The notes beneath the pieces were generated by a model, which did not search any database, was not told where the DNA came from, and saw nothing but the letters and a program-made list of their open reading frames with translations. From positions 174,076,235 through 174,140,234 of the forward strand of contig OW799233.1 in assembly GCA_941918925.1 (NCBI GenBank): 64,000 nt of DNA, written 5' to 3'. This document shows positions 43,598-54,494 of this stretch, one piece after another (the first letter of the stretch is position 1; each line of letters begins with the position of its first letter). The translations under genes were made by a program, and so were the position numbers. The stretch is from Phyto melanocephala (lineage: Eukaryota; Arthropoda; Insecta; Diptera; Rhinophoridae).

Positions 43598-44880
43598 TTC
43601 AAGTAAAGATTTTTGAATTTTCGGGAGACCACGGAAGGTTTTTGATACTGTTTCTTGATTTTTTTTAAGTTAAAGTTATAAATAGTTTCCATTCGTTTCA
43701 AATTCTGCTACTGAACATATGTGCTAAAGTTTCTACATGATTAAGGCATGATCAGCGTGTGTGTTACATTGTGCACTACATACATACAAACATACATGCA
43801 TAAGTACTTGTTATAAAAAGTTTATTTAATTTAGACGTTTTTTTATTAATTCAATTATGTTTTTTTTCTGCAAATAACTTACTGCTCATTGTTTATGTTT
43901 AAATAAGGCAAACAAAAAAAAATATTTAGAGCAGCACAGTTATTTGCACCAAAATGCAGCTGCATTAAACAAACAGTAAACTTTGGTTTAGTACCAAAGA
44001 CAGCTTGTCAGATTGTTTATATGTTTGCCGTAACAGGGGGGGTAGAAATGATTTTGTCGTTAAGTATGTAATACGCTAAGCATTTCTAAAATATTAACTA
44101 ATAGAGTTTTAGGTTAAAATATTTAAAAAGCCTTAGCTAAAGCCTAAAGCCTCATCACTCTACGTTAGATTCACACTTATAGAAAACACAATTAGAAATC
44201 ATAACAATTGTTACTTAAAAACCGCAAAAATTTTCCTGCTTATGTCGTCGAAAACAAAACAATAATTTTGTGTTTAAAGAGACAAGACAAAAAAAAAAAA
44301 TTAAATTTAAAAAACAAAAAAAGAAAAATAAACGAGAACAAATAAATAAAGCCACAAGTTAAAAAATGACTTTTATCTTTGCCACAATAACAGAACCAAT
44401 AACTTGCAACCTCACCACAAACATCTGATGACAGATTAAAGTAAAGAAAATACAAAAAGAAATACAAAAGATATTTAGTCTGACATTTAACACATTCACC
44501 ATCATTAGCAAATAACCATTCGCGACTTTAAGATGCTCTAATTAACCAAGAGTACAGATCATTAGTGAACCAATTTTTATAAGATGAAAACAGCATAAGA
44601 TAGACAAGCAGGAATGGAGAATCTACACAATATTTAATATGTTCCACTATAATTTGCTTTATGACGACAGATAGCAGAATGCTAAAAGGTTAAAAATAAT
44701 TCAAAAACTGTTGTAAGTCTTAATATAATAATAATACAATTCAAAATAGACTAATCCTGCATTCAAGGTTTATTTTTGAAAAATCAGATGAAATCAGTAT
44801 AGAAGTACAATAATTCAATTTGTTTGTATGTACTTACAACATTCACAGTCCCATTGTAATGTTGTATCGGCTCTAAAATA
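43598..44880. other. nothing recognised
   Basis: A/T-rich; open frames are low complexity. Confidence 0.4.
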
Positions 44881-44883
44881 ATG

Positions 44884-45757
44884 GGTGATTCAAGTAGAGA
44901 TACTTTTTTCAATAGCCTTTTTTTGACAGATCACGTGTGTGTGTAGTGCCATGCTGTCATGTTTTTTTTGTTTAGTATTGTTTGGCATTTCATAATGGAA
45001 AGACTTACGCCTGAACAACGTTTACAAATCGTTCAACTTTATTACGAAAATTCATGTTCTGTGAGGAATGTGTTTTGTGCACTTCGCTCAACTTGTGGTC
45101 AACATAATGGGCCTACTGAGCGTACTATTCGCAATACCATCACTCATTTTGAGACCCAGCATTCAATATTGAATAAGATTCGACCGAATAGACCACGTCC
45201 AGCACGCTGGGGCCGGTGAAATCGTCGGTCCATATTTCTTTAAAAATGATGCCGGTGCGAACGTAACCGTCAATGGCGACTGTTATCGTGCCATGATTAC
45301 CGACTATTTGATGCATGAAATTGAAGCTCGTGATCTCGGCGACATTTGGTTTGAGCACATCGCATCAATCAATGTATTTATTGAAAGAACACTTCGGTGC
45401 GCGCATAATTTCACGTTTTGAGCCGGCCACCAAGATCGTGTGATTTCATACAACTACACTTTTTCCTGTGAGGATATGTAAAGTTAAAGACAAACCCGCT
45501 TCGATTCAGGCCTTTGAGGAAAACATCACGCGTTTCATTCGCCAGTTACCAGTCGAAATGCTCAAACGAGTCATGGAAAATTAGACTCAACGAATGGACC
45601 ATCTGCGACGTAGCAACAGCCAATATTTGATAGATATAATCTTCAAAAAATAAATGCCATAGAATGTTATTTTAAATGATAATAAACATTCCCCATTAAA
45701 TTTGAATTTTCTGTGTTTTTTTCTTTAAAAAAGTAGGGAACCTCAAAATGGATCACA
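44884..45757 (+). mobile_element. mariner-like element, internally deleted transposase
   Basis: Left end GGTGATTCAAGTAGAGATAC and right end (reversed) GTGATCCATTTTGAGGTTCC are imperfect inverted repeats. The transposase starts at 44995: MERLTPEQRLQIVQLYYENS is the N-terminal helix-turn-helix, continuing GPTERTIRNTITHFE. A deletion then fuses PRPARWG to a segment reading VGPYFFKNDAGANVTVNGDC, then IWF, where the second Asp block (QQD) is deleted, then KVKDKPASIQAFEENITRFI and a stop near 45580. A different lineage from the GGGTGGGCC-ended copies. Confidence 0.86.
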
Positions 45758-45884
45758 GTTTAGTAAGGCAAAATTTCTTATAACATTAAATAATGAATCT
45801 AGGCTTCGCACATTGGGTTCAAATGGTTTCAAAGTGGCAATTAATTGAAATTTTGAAATAAAGTTTTAATAATAAATTTTAGTT

Positions 45885-46620
45885 TAGGGTAAAAGTAGAT
45901 AAAATTCTGCATCACTAGCTGTGAAAGTTAATCAACTAAATTGTTTACTTCCCATTCAGTAAGCAGTCAAAGTCAGCAAATTATTTTTGGTTTTTAAAAA
46001 AGTGAAAAAATTGGAAACTTTTACAATTCAAGCGATTATTAGTGTTAAATCTATAAAAAGTAAATCTTTTATAATGGAACTATCAATATCAGGTATTAAA
46101 GTATATAGTAATTTTTTTTTTTTTTATAAAAATTATGTGTAAATATTTTTAATAATTTTTTTAAAAAAGGTCCATAATTGGGATAATTTCCGCATTTAAT
46201 GGGCCACAAGTATTAAGTTATTAGTAAGAGTTGAAATTAGTTTTATGGATTTAAGAAAAGTATAGATTATTAGCTTATATCTAAAAAAAAAGTCCGGACA
46301 ATGCGCGGCCCTTTTTTTATTTTAATTTTTGTGTAAAAACTCTGGTTGTCATTTATTGAACAAGCCCAGTGTGTTATTGAGTTTTAATATTGTCATTTCC
46401 TTTATTTATTATTTTGTTTTATTTTATTTTATTATTTCTGTTAATGTATTTTGCTTTTTTAGAGATGAGTGCGTAAGTGATTTCGGTCACTTAAGCTCAC
46501 GTACAAAAAATTGTATCACACACAATTTACAGGAAGTAAACATCTTTTTTAATACTTTTATTTTGATTTCAAAGTTACAGCGAAAATTGTGGATCATGTT
46601 TTTTCCGAAAAACATAAAAC
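45885..46620 (+). repeat. Unclassified repeat U, copy 2 (uninterrupted)
   Basis: Matches 20940-21188 plus 23192-23600. Landmarks: AAATTCTGCATCACTAGC (45901), GTCAAAGTCAGCAAATTA (45967), ATGGAACTATCAATATCAG/GTATT (46075), and a T-rich tract then AGAGATGAGTGCGTAAGTGA (46462). The possible first exon encodes only MELSIS-. No transposase domain was read. Confidence 0.58.
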
Positions 46621-47060
46621 GCCTTACAGGTTAAAAAAAAATTTTTGTTTATTTTTTTTAAAGCTGTGTTTTTATGTATTTATGATAATTTTTTTTTTTT
46701 AAATTCAAAATTAAATAATTACAAAAACAGTATCGCCTCAGTGTCCATAGGACATCATTACTAAAAAATTGTAATATTCTCTTTTGTAGCTTTTTCGAAA
46801 AAAATTGTATATTTACAACATTTTGTAAAAAACAAAAGTTGGATTTTAGATTAGATTTATAGTAATACAAATACATATAATATATTTATTATTTTAATTT
46901 TTTAATAAAACATTGAGTATGCTTTAATTTTCAGTTTTACTCATTAATTTATCGCTTTTTATTCCAAAGTTACAGCATAAATTGTGAACTAAGGTCTTTT
47001 TCCAAAAAACAAAAACGCGCTTAACGGGTTAAAAAAATTTTTTTAAACTTTTTTTTTTTC
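46560..47060 (+). repeat. Tandem ~400-bp duplication
   Basis: 'AAAGTTACAGCGAAAATTGTGG' with 'GAAAAACATAAAACGCCTTA' (46570-46630) recurs as 'AAAGTTACAGCATAAATTGTG' with 'AAAAACAAAAACGCGCTTAA' (46966-47030), followed each time by a T-run and 'TGTGTTTTTATGT'. Non-coding. Confidence 0.5.
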
Positions 47061-47639
47061 TAAAATGTTGTGTTTTTATGTGCTTATAATAACCCATCAA
47101 TAAAAAAAATATAATATTTTAAAACTACGGCGTCTATGAATTAATCACCACTTTGGGTACTATCGAACCCACTGTGCTACGTTACGATAATGAAATTTTT
47201 GCTGAGATAATTAAAAAAGAAAATTATTTTAAAAAGATTATTGTATGTAAATATAAGAGTTTCAACGAAAACACGTAGCAGATAAACCATTAAAAAGTGT
47301 AAATTTTATGGTTTATATACGCATCCATATAAAAAAAAACTACAATTAGTTATCGTAATGTGTATTCGGAAGATGGGGTTTTAAAAAGTTAGTAAATTAT
47401 TTAAACTGGTCGTCATAAAAAGTCGGGAGCAAGAACAAATATGTTCACAGATATTTTCTATCGCGCCTAGTTTCTGAGATATTCTTATTTAAATAAAATA
47501 CTGACGTTGAAGTATTTAATACGTATTTATTATAACAAAAGTAAATAATCTTACAACTAAATGACTTTTGTTGCATAAACTTAAATCTTAAATGAAATTT
47601 GGTATTAAAATAACATTTAAGATTAATTATTATTTGGTA

Positions 47640-48015
47640 GATCTCATTCTTTTATGAGTGTTATCTGCTGTTTCACGATTGATTTCCAAGCAAAAATCAG
47701 CTAACATTTCTGGGGACCACTTGCTGTTGTATCATTTTTCCACGTGTGCAATATCTTGATGGAATCTTTACCAAGATTTTCTAGGAAAAATAAATACATA
47801 AGTTCCAATTAACCTGGTTCGAAGAAATTGCCCAACATATGTATGTATGGGTTTTGTACCTGAACCGCAAAATGAAAGTTGTTGTAAATAAATGTGTTAT
47901 ACAATGTTTTTCAAAGTGGGTACCTGGACTTAATTGTGAATGAAATCGACATTTGTGCATTGATTTTCATCATTCATGGCTTTTTTTATTCCCAGTATAC
48001 CTAGCTTTCTACCCA
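47640..48015 (-). pseudogene. C-terminal fragment of the family seen at 31.3 kb
   Basis: The minus strand reads RFHQDIAHVEK, then YNSKWSPEMLADFCLEINRE then TADNTHKRMRS near 47780-47645. This is the terminal 'RFHQDI..E..Y...W....LADYCW' block of the same multicopy uncharacterised family, here with FC in place of YCW. Upstream (47780-48015), LGRKLGILGIKKAMNDENQ-type sequence may belong to it. Stops are present. It shows that at least two independent copies lie within 17 kb. Confidence 0.6.
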
Positions 48016-48584
48016 AAAATGTAAAATGTTTTAGTTAAATTTTTTTTCGAAAAAAAAAAATTTTTTTTTATTAAAAATATTTTTTCATTAAAATACATTT
48101 TTTTTTCTTTTTTGTTCAAAATATTTTTTCATTAAAAATATTATTTTTATTAAAAATTATTTTTTCACTAAAAATATTTTTTTTTTTCACTAAAAATATT
48201 TTTTTTCGCAACCAATTTTTGAACAACTCCAAAACAGTTGAAAAGGAAAAAAATTATAAGAGGTTGACTTAAAGGTGATGTTGTCTCGCATCTTTTTGTG
48301 TTTCAATTATTTAAATTGAACAAAGAATTAAAGAGTTATATTGATAAGTAAGCGTGGTCGCCTTGTTTTGAAGAAACTAATACTCATGCCCATATACACA
48401 TGTAGGGAGAATATCGAAACAGACCACTACTATCACGGAGTCATGCCCATAGAATACCCTGTACGTGATACGATAAAACTGAAAGCGGTTTCGAATTAAA
48501 CGAGTTGAAATCACTATATTCCACATATTTATGTTTAGGAACCAATTTCTTTGCAGACCAGTGTTATTTATTGTTTTTTAATCT
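48016..48584. other. A/T-rich, short tandem 'TTTTTTCATTAAAAATA' repeats
   Basis: A ~22-bp unit (TATTTTTTCATTAAAA) repeats about six times at 48060-48205; nothing else recognised. Confidence 0.5.
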
Positions 48585-48958
48585 TCTATATATACAAAAA
48601 GTGTGTGTGTGTGTGTGTGTTAGCTATAGACTCCAAAACTGTAAAACCGATCGGGCTCAAACTTTGGTAAGTTGTTGTACACATACCAGGGAGTGTTTAT
48701 GGGTGGAAAAAAGTGGGCGGGGCCACGCCCATAAAAATTAGTTATCAGTTTTAGCTACTTGCACTTGACCGATTTTTCTGAAACTTTGCACACATATTGA
48801 GCTGTTATGACTTTACAATTTCGTGATTAGAAAAGTGGGCGGGGCCACGCCCATAAAAAAAATATAATTTTTAGGTTTTTGCACTTGATATTCAATTAAA
48901 ATTCAGCATGCATTTTGATTCATTAAGGGGCGTAGCAACGCGCGCCGGGTTTGGCTAG
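48585..48958 (+). mobile_element. Short Helitron H6
   Basis: 5' TCTATATATACAAAAAGTG with (GT)n, 3' CAACGCGCGCCGGGTTTGGCTAG followed by T. Only two subrepeats remain (374 bp). The open frame at 48505-48741 runs through it and is not a gene. Confidence 0.86.
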
Positions 48959-50569
48959 TTGCAATATAAATTTCAATTAGTTCAATTATATTTAAATATC
49001 ACACTTTTTGTCGCCTGCCGCTTTGATTATGTTACTAGTTTTGCAAGTTTCTAGCAAACATTACAACATAAACTACTTTTCCCTGGTATTATTGAAAAGA
49101 ATTCTATATATTTATTGCAAAAAAAAAAAAAAAAACGGTGTCTCGATGGTTTAAATTTTCCACAACTTTCAACAGCAGCAAGAGGGAAAAAAATAAGATC
49201 GTCAGCGTAAAAATAGCACAAGCTTGGAATGGCAACCAGTTTAATGGAATGAGTAGACTATGTATTATATTTTTTTTGTGGAAATTCCTACCACAAGTTC
49301 TTCTATTGTAATTTAAGTTTAAGCCAACTAATCCAACCAGACGCATAAATGCACTCACTCACTCACACACATGAGATATAATGTGTTACCAATACAGTTA
49401 ACAAAATGAAATAAATAGTAGAAGTAGTAACAGTACATATCAGTGACAACAATGCTTCAAACATGATTGTGGCTGAAGAGCAGTATAGCGGCATCGAGGA
49501 TGGCGCTTACGATGACTGGCTCCCAGTTTGACTGGGTTAGTAGAGCAAAATTGATTAGGATGAGGTGGTGGAAAGAATATACTCTATAGACTTTAAAATA
49601 ACTGTACATTGTTGTCACTTTGTGTGGAATACTTCCATTTCTTTGGCGACTTCCAACAACCATGGCCAAGAATATGAGACAACACGTATTTGCGTACATG
49701 TGCAAAGCAATAAGCGAGAGTGCTGCTGTTTAAATTGCTGTTATTTGAAATTTTTTTTATTTTCTTTTTCGATCGGATTGTCTGTCGTTTGGATCGAGAC
49801 ATATTTTTAAGATGGAAAACAACAGCTATTTACGTCTAAGCGTTAGTTAGTTGTACGCTCAACAAAGTCTTGTCTCAAATATTGCAGTTTTATAGTGAAA
49901 TTAAATAAATAAAAATATGAAATAAAAACATTGTATATTAGAGTTAGTAATTCAATATACACGCTTTGGTATTAATTTACATTAGTTCAAGTTTATGGTG
50001 ATATTTTAATTGTTTAATGATGCTATTGGACATTGTATGATGTTGTTTCTAAGCAAATTTTCTGAACACTTCTGGTATTTAAAGAGTTTTGCGCTACAAC
50101 CAAGATCACAAGTGGAACGTTAATTGTTGTCTGTTTTATTTTTAGTTTAAAGTCTTAACATTAAATGAATTATGTTTAGAAGATAAGCAATGAAGTAGAT
50201 TCAGTTAAACTTAGAATATTTTATCCTAGATGTGCAAGGTTTTGGTGGCGAAAACATAATAAAATAACAACAAAAATTAACAAGAAATTGTGAAAAATAA
50301 TGAAAAAAAAAGAAAAAAAATGAAAGAGCACTACACATATAAGAGTGTGCCAAATTTTTAAATATCTACCACTAATTCTGTATAATACTTATATACCACA
50401 AAATTTATTATTTTGTTCGCAGTTCTAATCACTTTTGAACAATTTCTTTATACTAAAATAAATATTTTTTTTTCCTTTTATATGTCGAGTTTACTATTGA
50501 TTTGTGTTCTTATACTTAGCCTTAAAATGAAACCGAATTATTTTTACAATAGGACAGATATTACCCATT
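48959..50569. other. no gene confirmed
   Basis: Contains a locally GC-richer stretch at 49450-49560 and 49620-49860 with overlapping short frames on both strands. No domain, paired splice sites or homolog recognised; a non-coding exon or regulatory region is possible. Confidence 0.35.
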
Positions 50570-51960
50570 TGTTTTAACATTATATTTGAGAAGTGGGCGT
50601 GTGGGCATGTCAAAGTAATTTCTGCTAATGAGTTCAACTTAAATATTGCAATATGAAATCTTTCGTTCTTCCAAAATCTTGCTTTATGGAGAAATAAATT
50701 TTTGTAAAAGCGTTATATAGGAGGTGAGAGTTTAAGTGGGCGTGTAACCTTTATTTTCCGTTATAACCATAATATTAACCAAAAAATTATATTTGCAAAA
50801 TTTCAAAATCTAATCTACATCTAATTCTATCGTATTTATGACGTTCTGAAATTTGAATTGACTTAAAAAAGAAACTGTGCAGGGTAAATTTTCGCACATT
50901 TAAGGCTCAATGTATTAGTTTATGAACAAAATTCCCGTTTTTGGGCTTGATGACCAACTCGAACAGTACCTAGAGCTTCCATTATAATATTCAGTAAAAA
51001 CAATGGTATGGTTTATGTGCTGGTGGAATCATTTTTTCGAAAATTAGGAAAATCTGAATGTTGCTGTCAATGGTAATCGTTATTGCACCATGTTAACGGT
51101 CTATATGCTTTATGAAATTCAAGCGCTTAGTCTCGGTGAGCTTTGGTTTTAAAAAGACAGCACTACAAGCTATACAGTGCATGAAACAATGAACTTGTTG
51201 ACAAATCATTTTGATAACTATTTTAAATGACGTTTAGGCAAATTGTGCACCTAGATCGTGTGATATCACATCTTTGGACTCTTTCCTCTGGGAATATGTA
51301 AAGTCTGAGGTCTTTGTGAATAAGCCAGTTATAGTTGGCGATTTGGAGGTCAACATTACTCGTGTCACGAGACTACTAGTCATTATATTCGAACGTGTTG
51401 TCCTTAATTAGACGTTTCGAATGGGTCACCTCAAACCACCACCTTTTCAAACAGTAAAAGCAATAAATTGTTCATTTAACCGATAAATAAATTTTAAAGT
51501 TCACTTTAAAATGTATGTTTTTTATTTTACATTATAAATTAAATGTCAGAAATAATCACTCGATGTAAATCCTTTCGTAATGTATTAATTTGAAAAACTA
51601 ACATATTTGTTTTACTCAACGTAACTGCGCTTAGACTTAATCGCATTTTATTCAATGTCGGAAAGAATTTCTTTATGATCTACTATTGCATTGGTAGCCA
51701 TAATTTTCTTCCTAATAGACCGATTTAGATCTTTTTTAATGCCAAACATTTCTTATATATAGGAAATATTCAGGAAAAATCTCAATTCCCTAACTTTTTC
51801 AGGTCGAGCTCCATCATGCTCTCAACAGACGGACGAACATATCTAGACCGTGTTAAAATGAATCCAGGACTTAGAAAATATATACTTTATGTGGTCTTCA
51901 ATGAATATTTAAATGCATTACAAACAGAATGTCACCATTCTTTTTGATTATAACAAATAA
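50570..51960 (+). repeat. 'GGGCGT/GACAGACGG' repeat, copy 2, with a mariner relic inside
   Basis: AGTGGGCGTGTGGGCATGTC, AAGTAATTTCTGCTAATGAG, TATAGGAGGTGAGAGTTTAA and CTCTCAACAGACGGACGAAC match the copy at 10690-13170. The transposase relic (50930-51480) interrupts it. Confidence 0.6.
50930..51480 (+). pseudogene. mariner-like transposase fragment, C-terminal half
   Basis: Plus-strand reading: AVNGNRYCTMLTVYMLYEIQ, then LGELWF, then RSCDITSLDSFLWEYVKSEV, then VGDLEVNITRVTRLLVIIFE. The third-Asp block (CD-x-T-x-L-D-x-F-L-W) is kept; the second Asp block reads KDSTTSY after a stop. No terminal repeats identified; 5' half missing. Confidence 0.82.
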
Positions 51961-52130
51961 ATTTCTGGGAGGCTAAAAATGGATGACTGGGAGGCCAAGC
52001 CTCAATAGATCATTTATAGATCTTCATTTCTGGTAATAAGTTAAACTTTTCAGATATGATAAAACGTTAAGATTTTCGAATCACAATAATTAATGTTGTC
52101 TTTAAAAACTTAAAAGACATAACATATTAA

Positions 52131-52247
52131 GGGCCGTATTCATAAAAAATATTTCAGATATATTAAAGGCTTATTTGACAGATGTTGTAGAGAAATTTGT
52201 CAAATAAGCCTTGAATAAACCTAAAATATTTTTTATAAATACGGTCC
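52131..52247. mobile_element. Short Harbinger-type MITE
   Basis: 117 bp, nearly all inverted repeat: GGGCCGTATTCATAAAAAAT on the left, GGACCGTATTTATAAAAAAT on the right (reversed), continuing into GGCTTATTTGACA on both arms. Flanked by TAA (52128-52130, 52248-52250), the T-W-A duplication of PIF/Harbinger. Confidence 0.85.
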
Positions 52248-52250
52248 TAA

Positions 52251-53881
52251 GTAGCCCTTTAAATACCAATTAAAAATATATTTTTTCTGTTATGTTCGAA
52301 AATTCGAACTTATGTTCGAATTTTTTTTTTTTAATAAAAATAATGTCTGAGGCTGGAATATAGAGAATATGTATCAATGTCACCGATTTTATTAATATTT
52401 TAAAGATTTTCGAATAAAGTTCTTAAAAAATTAAATTTTATATTTAAAAGCTAAATTCTTTTAGTAAATTTTAAATATCTTATTATGTAAGCACTCGATA
52501 AGTTTAACGTTTTTTAAATAATTTACGTTGTTAGCTCACACGCTAACGTTCTACATCATTTTTATTGAAATTTGCATAACAGCTTTAAAGTTTGATACAA
52601 AATTTAAAAATTCTTGTTTAACCCCCATATTAAATGTCACAACTTAAAATTAACATTAAATTATTGTTAAGCGGTTTATAATTAAGGGAACAATTTAAAT
52701 AACTACTCGGAACTAATGAATTATGTTGGCCATGTTGAGCTAATTTTACTTCTGATTAAATATAAAAAAAATCTTATTCGATTCTTTGTTTTTGTTTTTT
52801 TTTTGCTTGCTTAATCACAACTCAATATCTCAACTAAATCTTTATTCTTTACCTTGTTAAAAATCATCTGTTGTGTTGCCTTGTAACTAATTTCTAAAAG
52901 GGCATAACACAATAGTGAACTTGACTGTTTACGAGTTAAATTTTCAAAAACATTATGCAAACAAATCATTAAAAAAAATGTTCATAACTTGATAATTATG
53001 TTAATAAGTATGCGAAAATTTAATCGAGAATTTGTTTAAGGCAAAGAAAAAAAAAGAAAAAGAAATATGTAATAATAATATTAACAACCACAATTTAAAT
53101 TATTAACAAAAGAAAAAGCAAAAACAAACCCACGTATACTTTTTATATGATTAAAAAACATTCTTTCATTCATTCATTAATTTGAAAACATCTCTACCTA
53201 TCAGGAATGGAAAGTCGAGATTTGTAAATGGTAATTGAAATAGTAGCTTGTAAGCATTGAAATTTTATATTAAATTTTTTGTAGAAATGTCATATTTTTT
53301 AAAATTATTTTAGGTTCTCTGTTCATTCTATAAAATGAATAACAATTTTTAAATTTAATAGAAAAACTAAGTATGTATTCATTAACAAGTTTAAATGTTT
53401 AATAATTTTTGATCATTCCTTTGTTTATCGAATTGTCAAAATTACGTTTCTTTAAAGTATGTGGCAGCCTTGGTGGGTATCAAATATGTAGTTATTTTAA
53501 AATCATATTTAAATCGATGTGTAGCAGGGTAAATGGCATTTAGTTCGGCAAGAATAAATTAGTTATTAATTTATATCAGCTGACAGCGATGTCTTCACAG
53601 ATCACCACTTTGTAAATTTATTGCCCCTTCGTAAACCTCGTATAACTTATCCTTAATGAAGAATTTTGCATGTTAACAATACAATTTATTTAATATGCAA
53701 TTGGTTGCTGATTATGTTTTTTTGGAGTAAATTGAAGCATTGTCCATAGCCACTTACATTGAGCTTCTTGGCCTGTTTGATCTGATGTAGGGTGTAGGCT
53801 CCAGTTCCGTCACAAAGCTTGTTAAAATTTTAATTAAGTAATTATTTGATTAAATTTTTTTTTTAAAATGCTATAAAAAAA
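52251..53881. other. nothing recognised
   Basis: A/T-rich; a small 'TATGTTCGAA' duplication at 52290-52321 only. A slightly GC-richer stretch at 53560-53830 has no readable frame. Confidence 0.4.
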
Positions 53882-54331
53882 GTGTAGCTTCGGCTGTGTG
53901 GCACGTAGCGTTGTCCTGTTGAAACCAAATGTTGCTAATATCCTCCTCTACAATTTTTGTAAACAAAAATTCGTTCAACATGGCCCGATAACGATCGCCA
54001 TTGACTACGGCCACTCCTTGCTCATTTTCGTAGAAAAATGGCCAAATTATGCCTCTGGACCAAAATCCGCACTAAACAGTGACTCGTTTTGAGTGTATCG
54101 GCTTTTCAATGTATGCGTGCGGTTTTTCTGTGCCCCAAATGAGACAATTTTGCTTGTTTACATACCCGCCAAGATCAAAATGAGCTTCATCTGAAAAGAT
54201 TATATTTTTTTGGCAAAATCGGTCAAAGTAATGTCGCGGAAGGATAAAACTAATTATCTGTCCTGAGCTAAGGTTACCAATGACAAAATAAGCAATAGTT
54301 GAAAAAAAAAAACGTTAGATGGCGGACCCTT
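53882..54331 (-). mobile_element. mariner-like element, N-terminal/catalytic half
   Basis: The right end AAAGGGTCCGCCATCTAACG (minus strand) is followed by TA. The minus strand gives IIFSDEAHFDLGGYVNKQNC (first catalytic Asp in S-D-E-A-H-F), then LIWGTEKPHAYIEKPIHSKR, one in-frame stop where W is expected before CGFW, then VNGDRYRAMLNEFLF and IWFQQDNATCHTAEAT (second Asp). The copy ends abruptly near 53882, so the C-terminal third and left end are lost. It has the best-preserved catalytic core of the mariner relics here. Confidence 0.87.
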
Positions 54332-54494
54332 TATTAACTTCTGACACTTTATATGTGAATGTTTGTATAAGTAAAAATTTTCTTAATTTAAGAAAGTTGC
54401 AATAGCAATTAATTTTTGTCTCTTTTGACTATTTGTTTGTATAAGAAAAATCTCATAACATTAACAAAATATTGAACAAAAATGGTGCGAATTA

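Noticed and set aside
44403..44440. CTGATGACAG as a hammerhead core
   Set aside because: No stem II or stem I pairing found, and GAAA is misplaced.
49440..49860. Overlapping frames on both strands as a host exon
   Set aside because: No recognisable domain, no frame with paired splice sites, and no preference for one strand.
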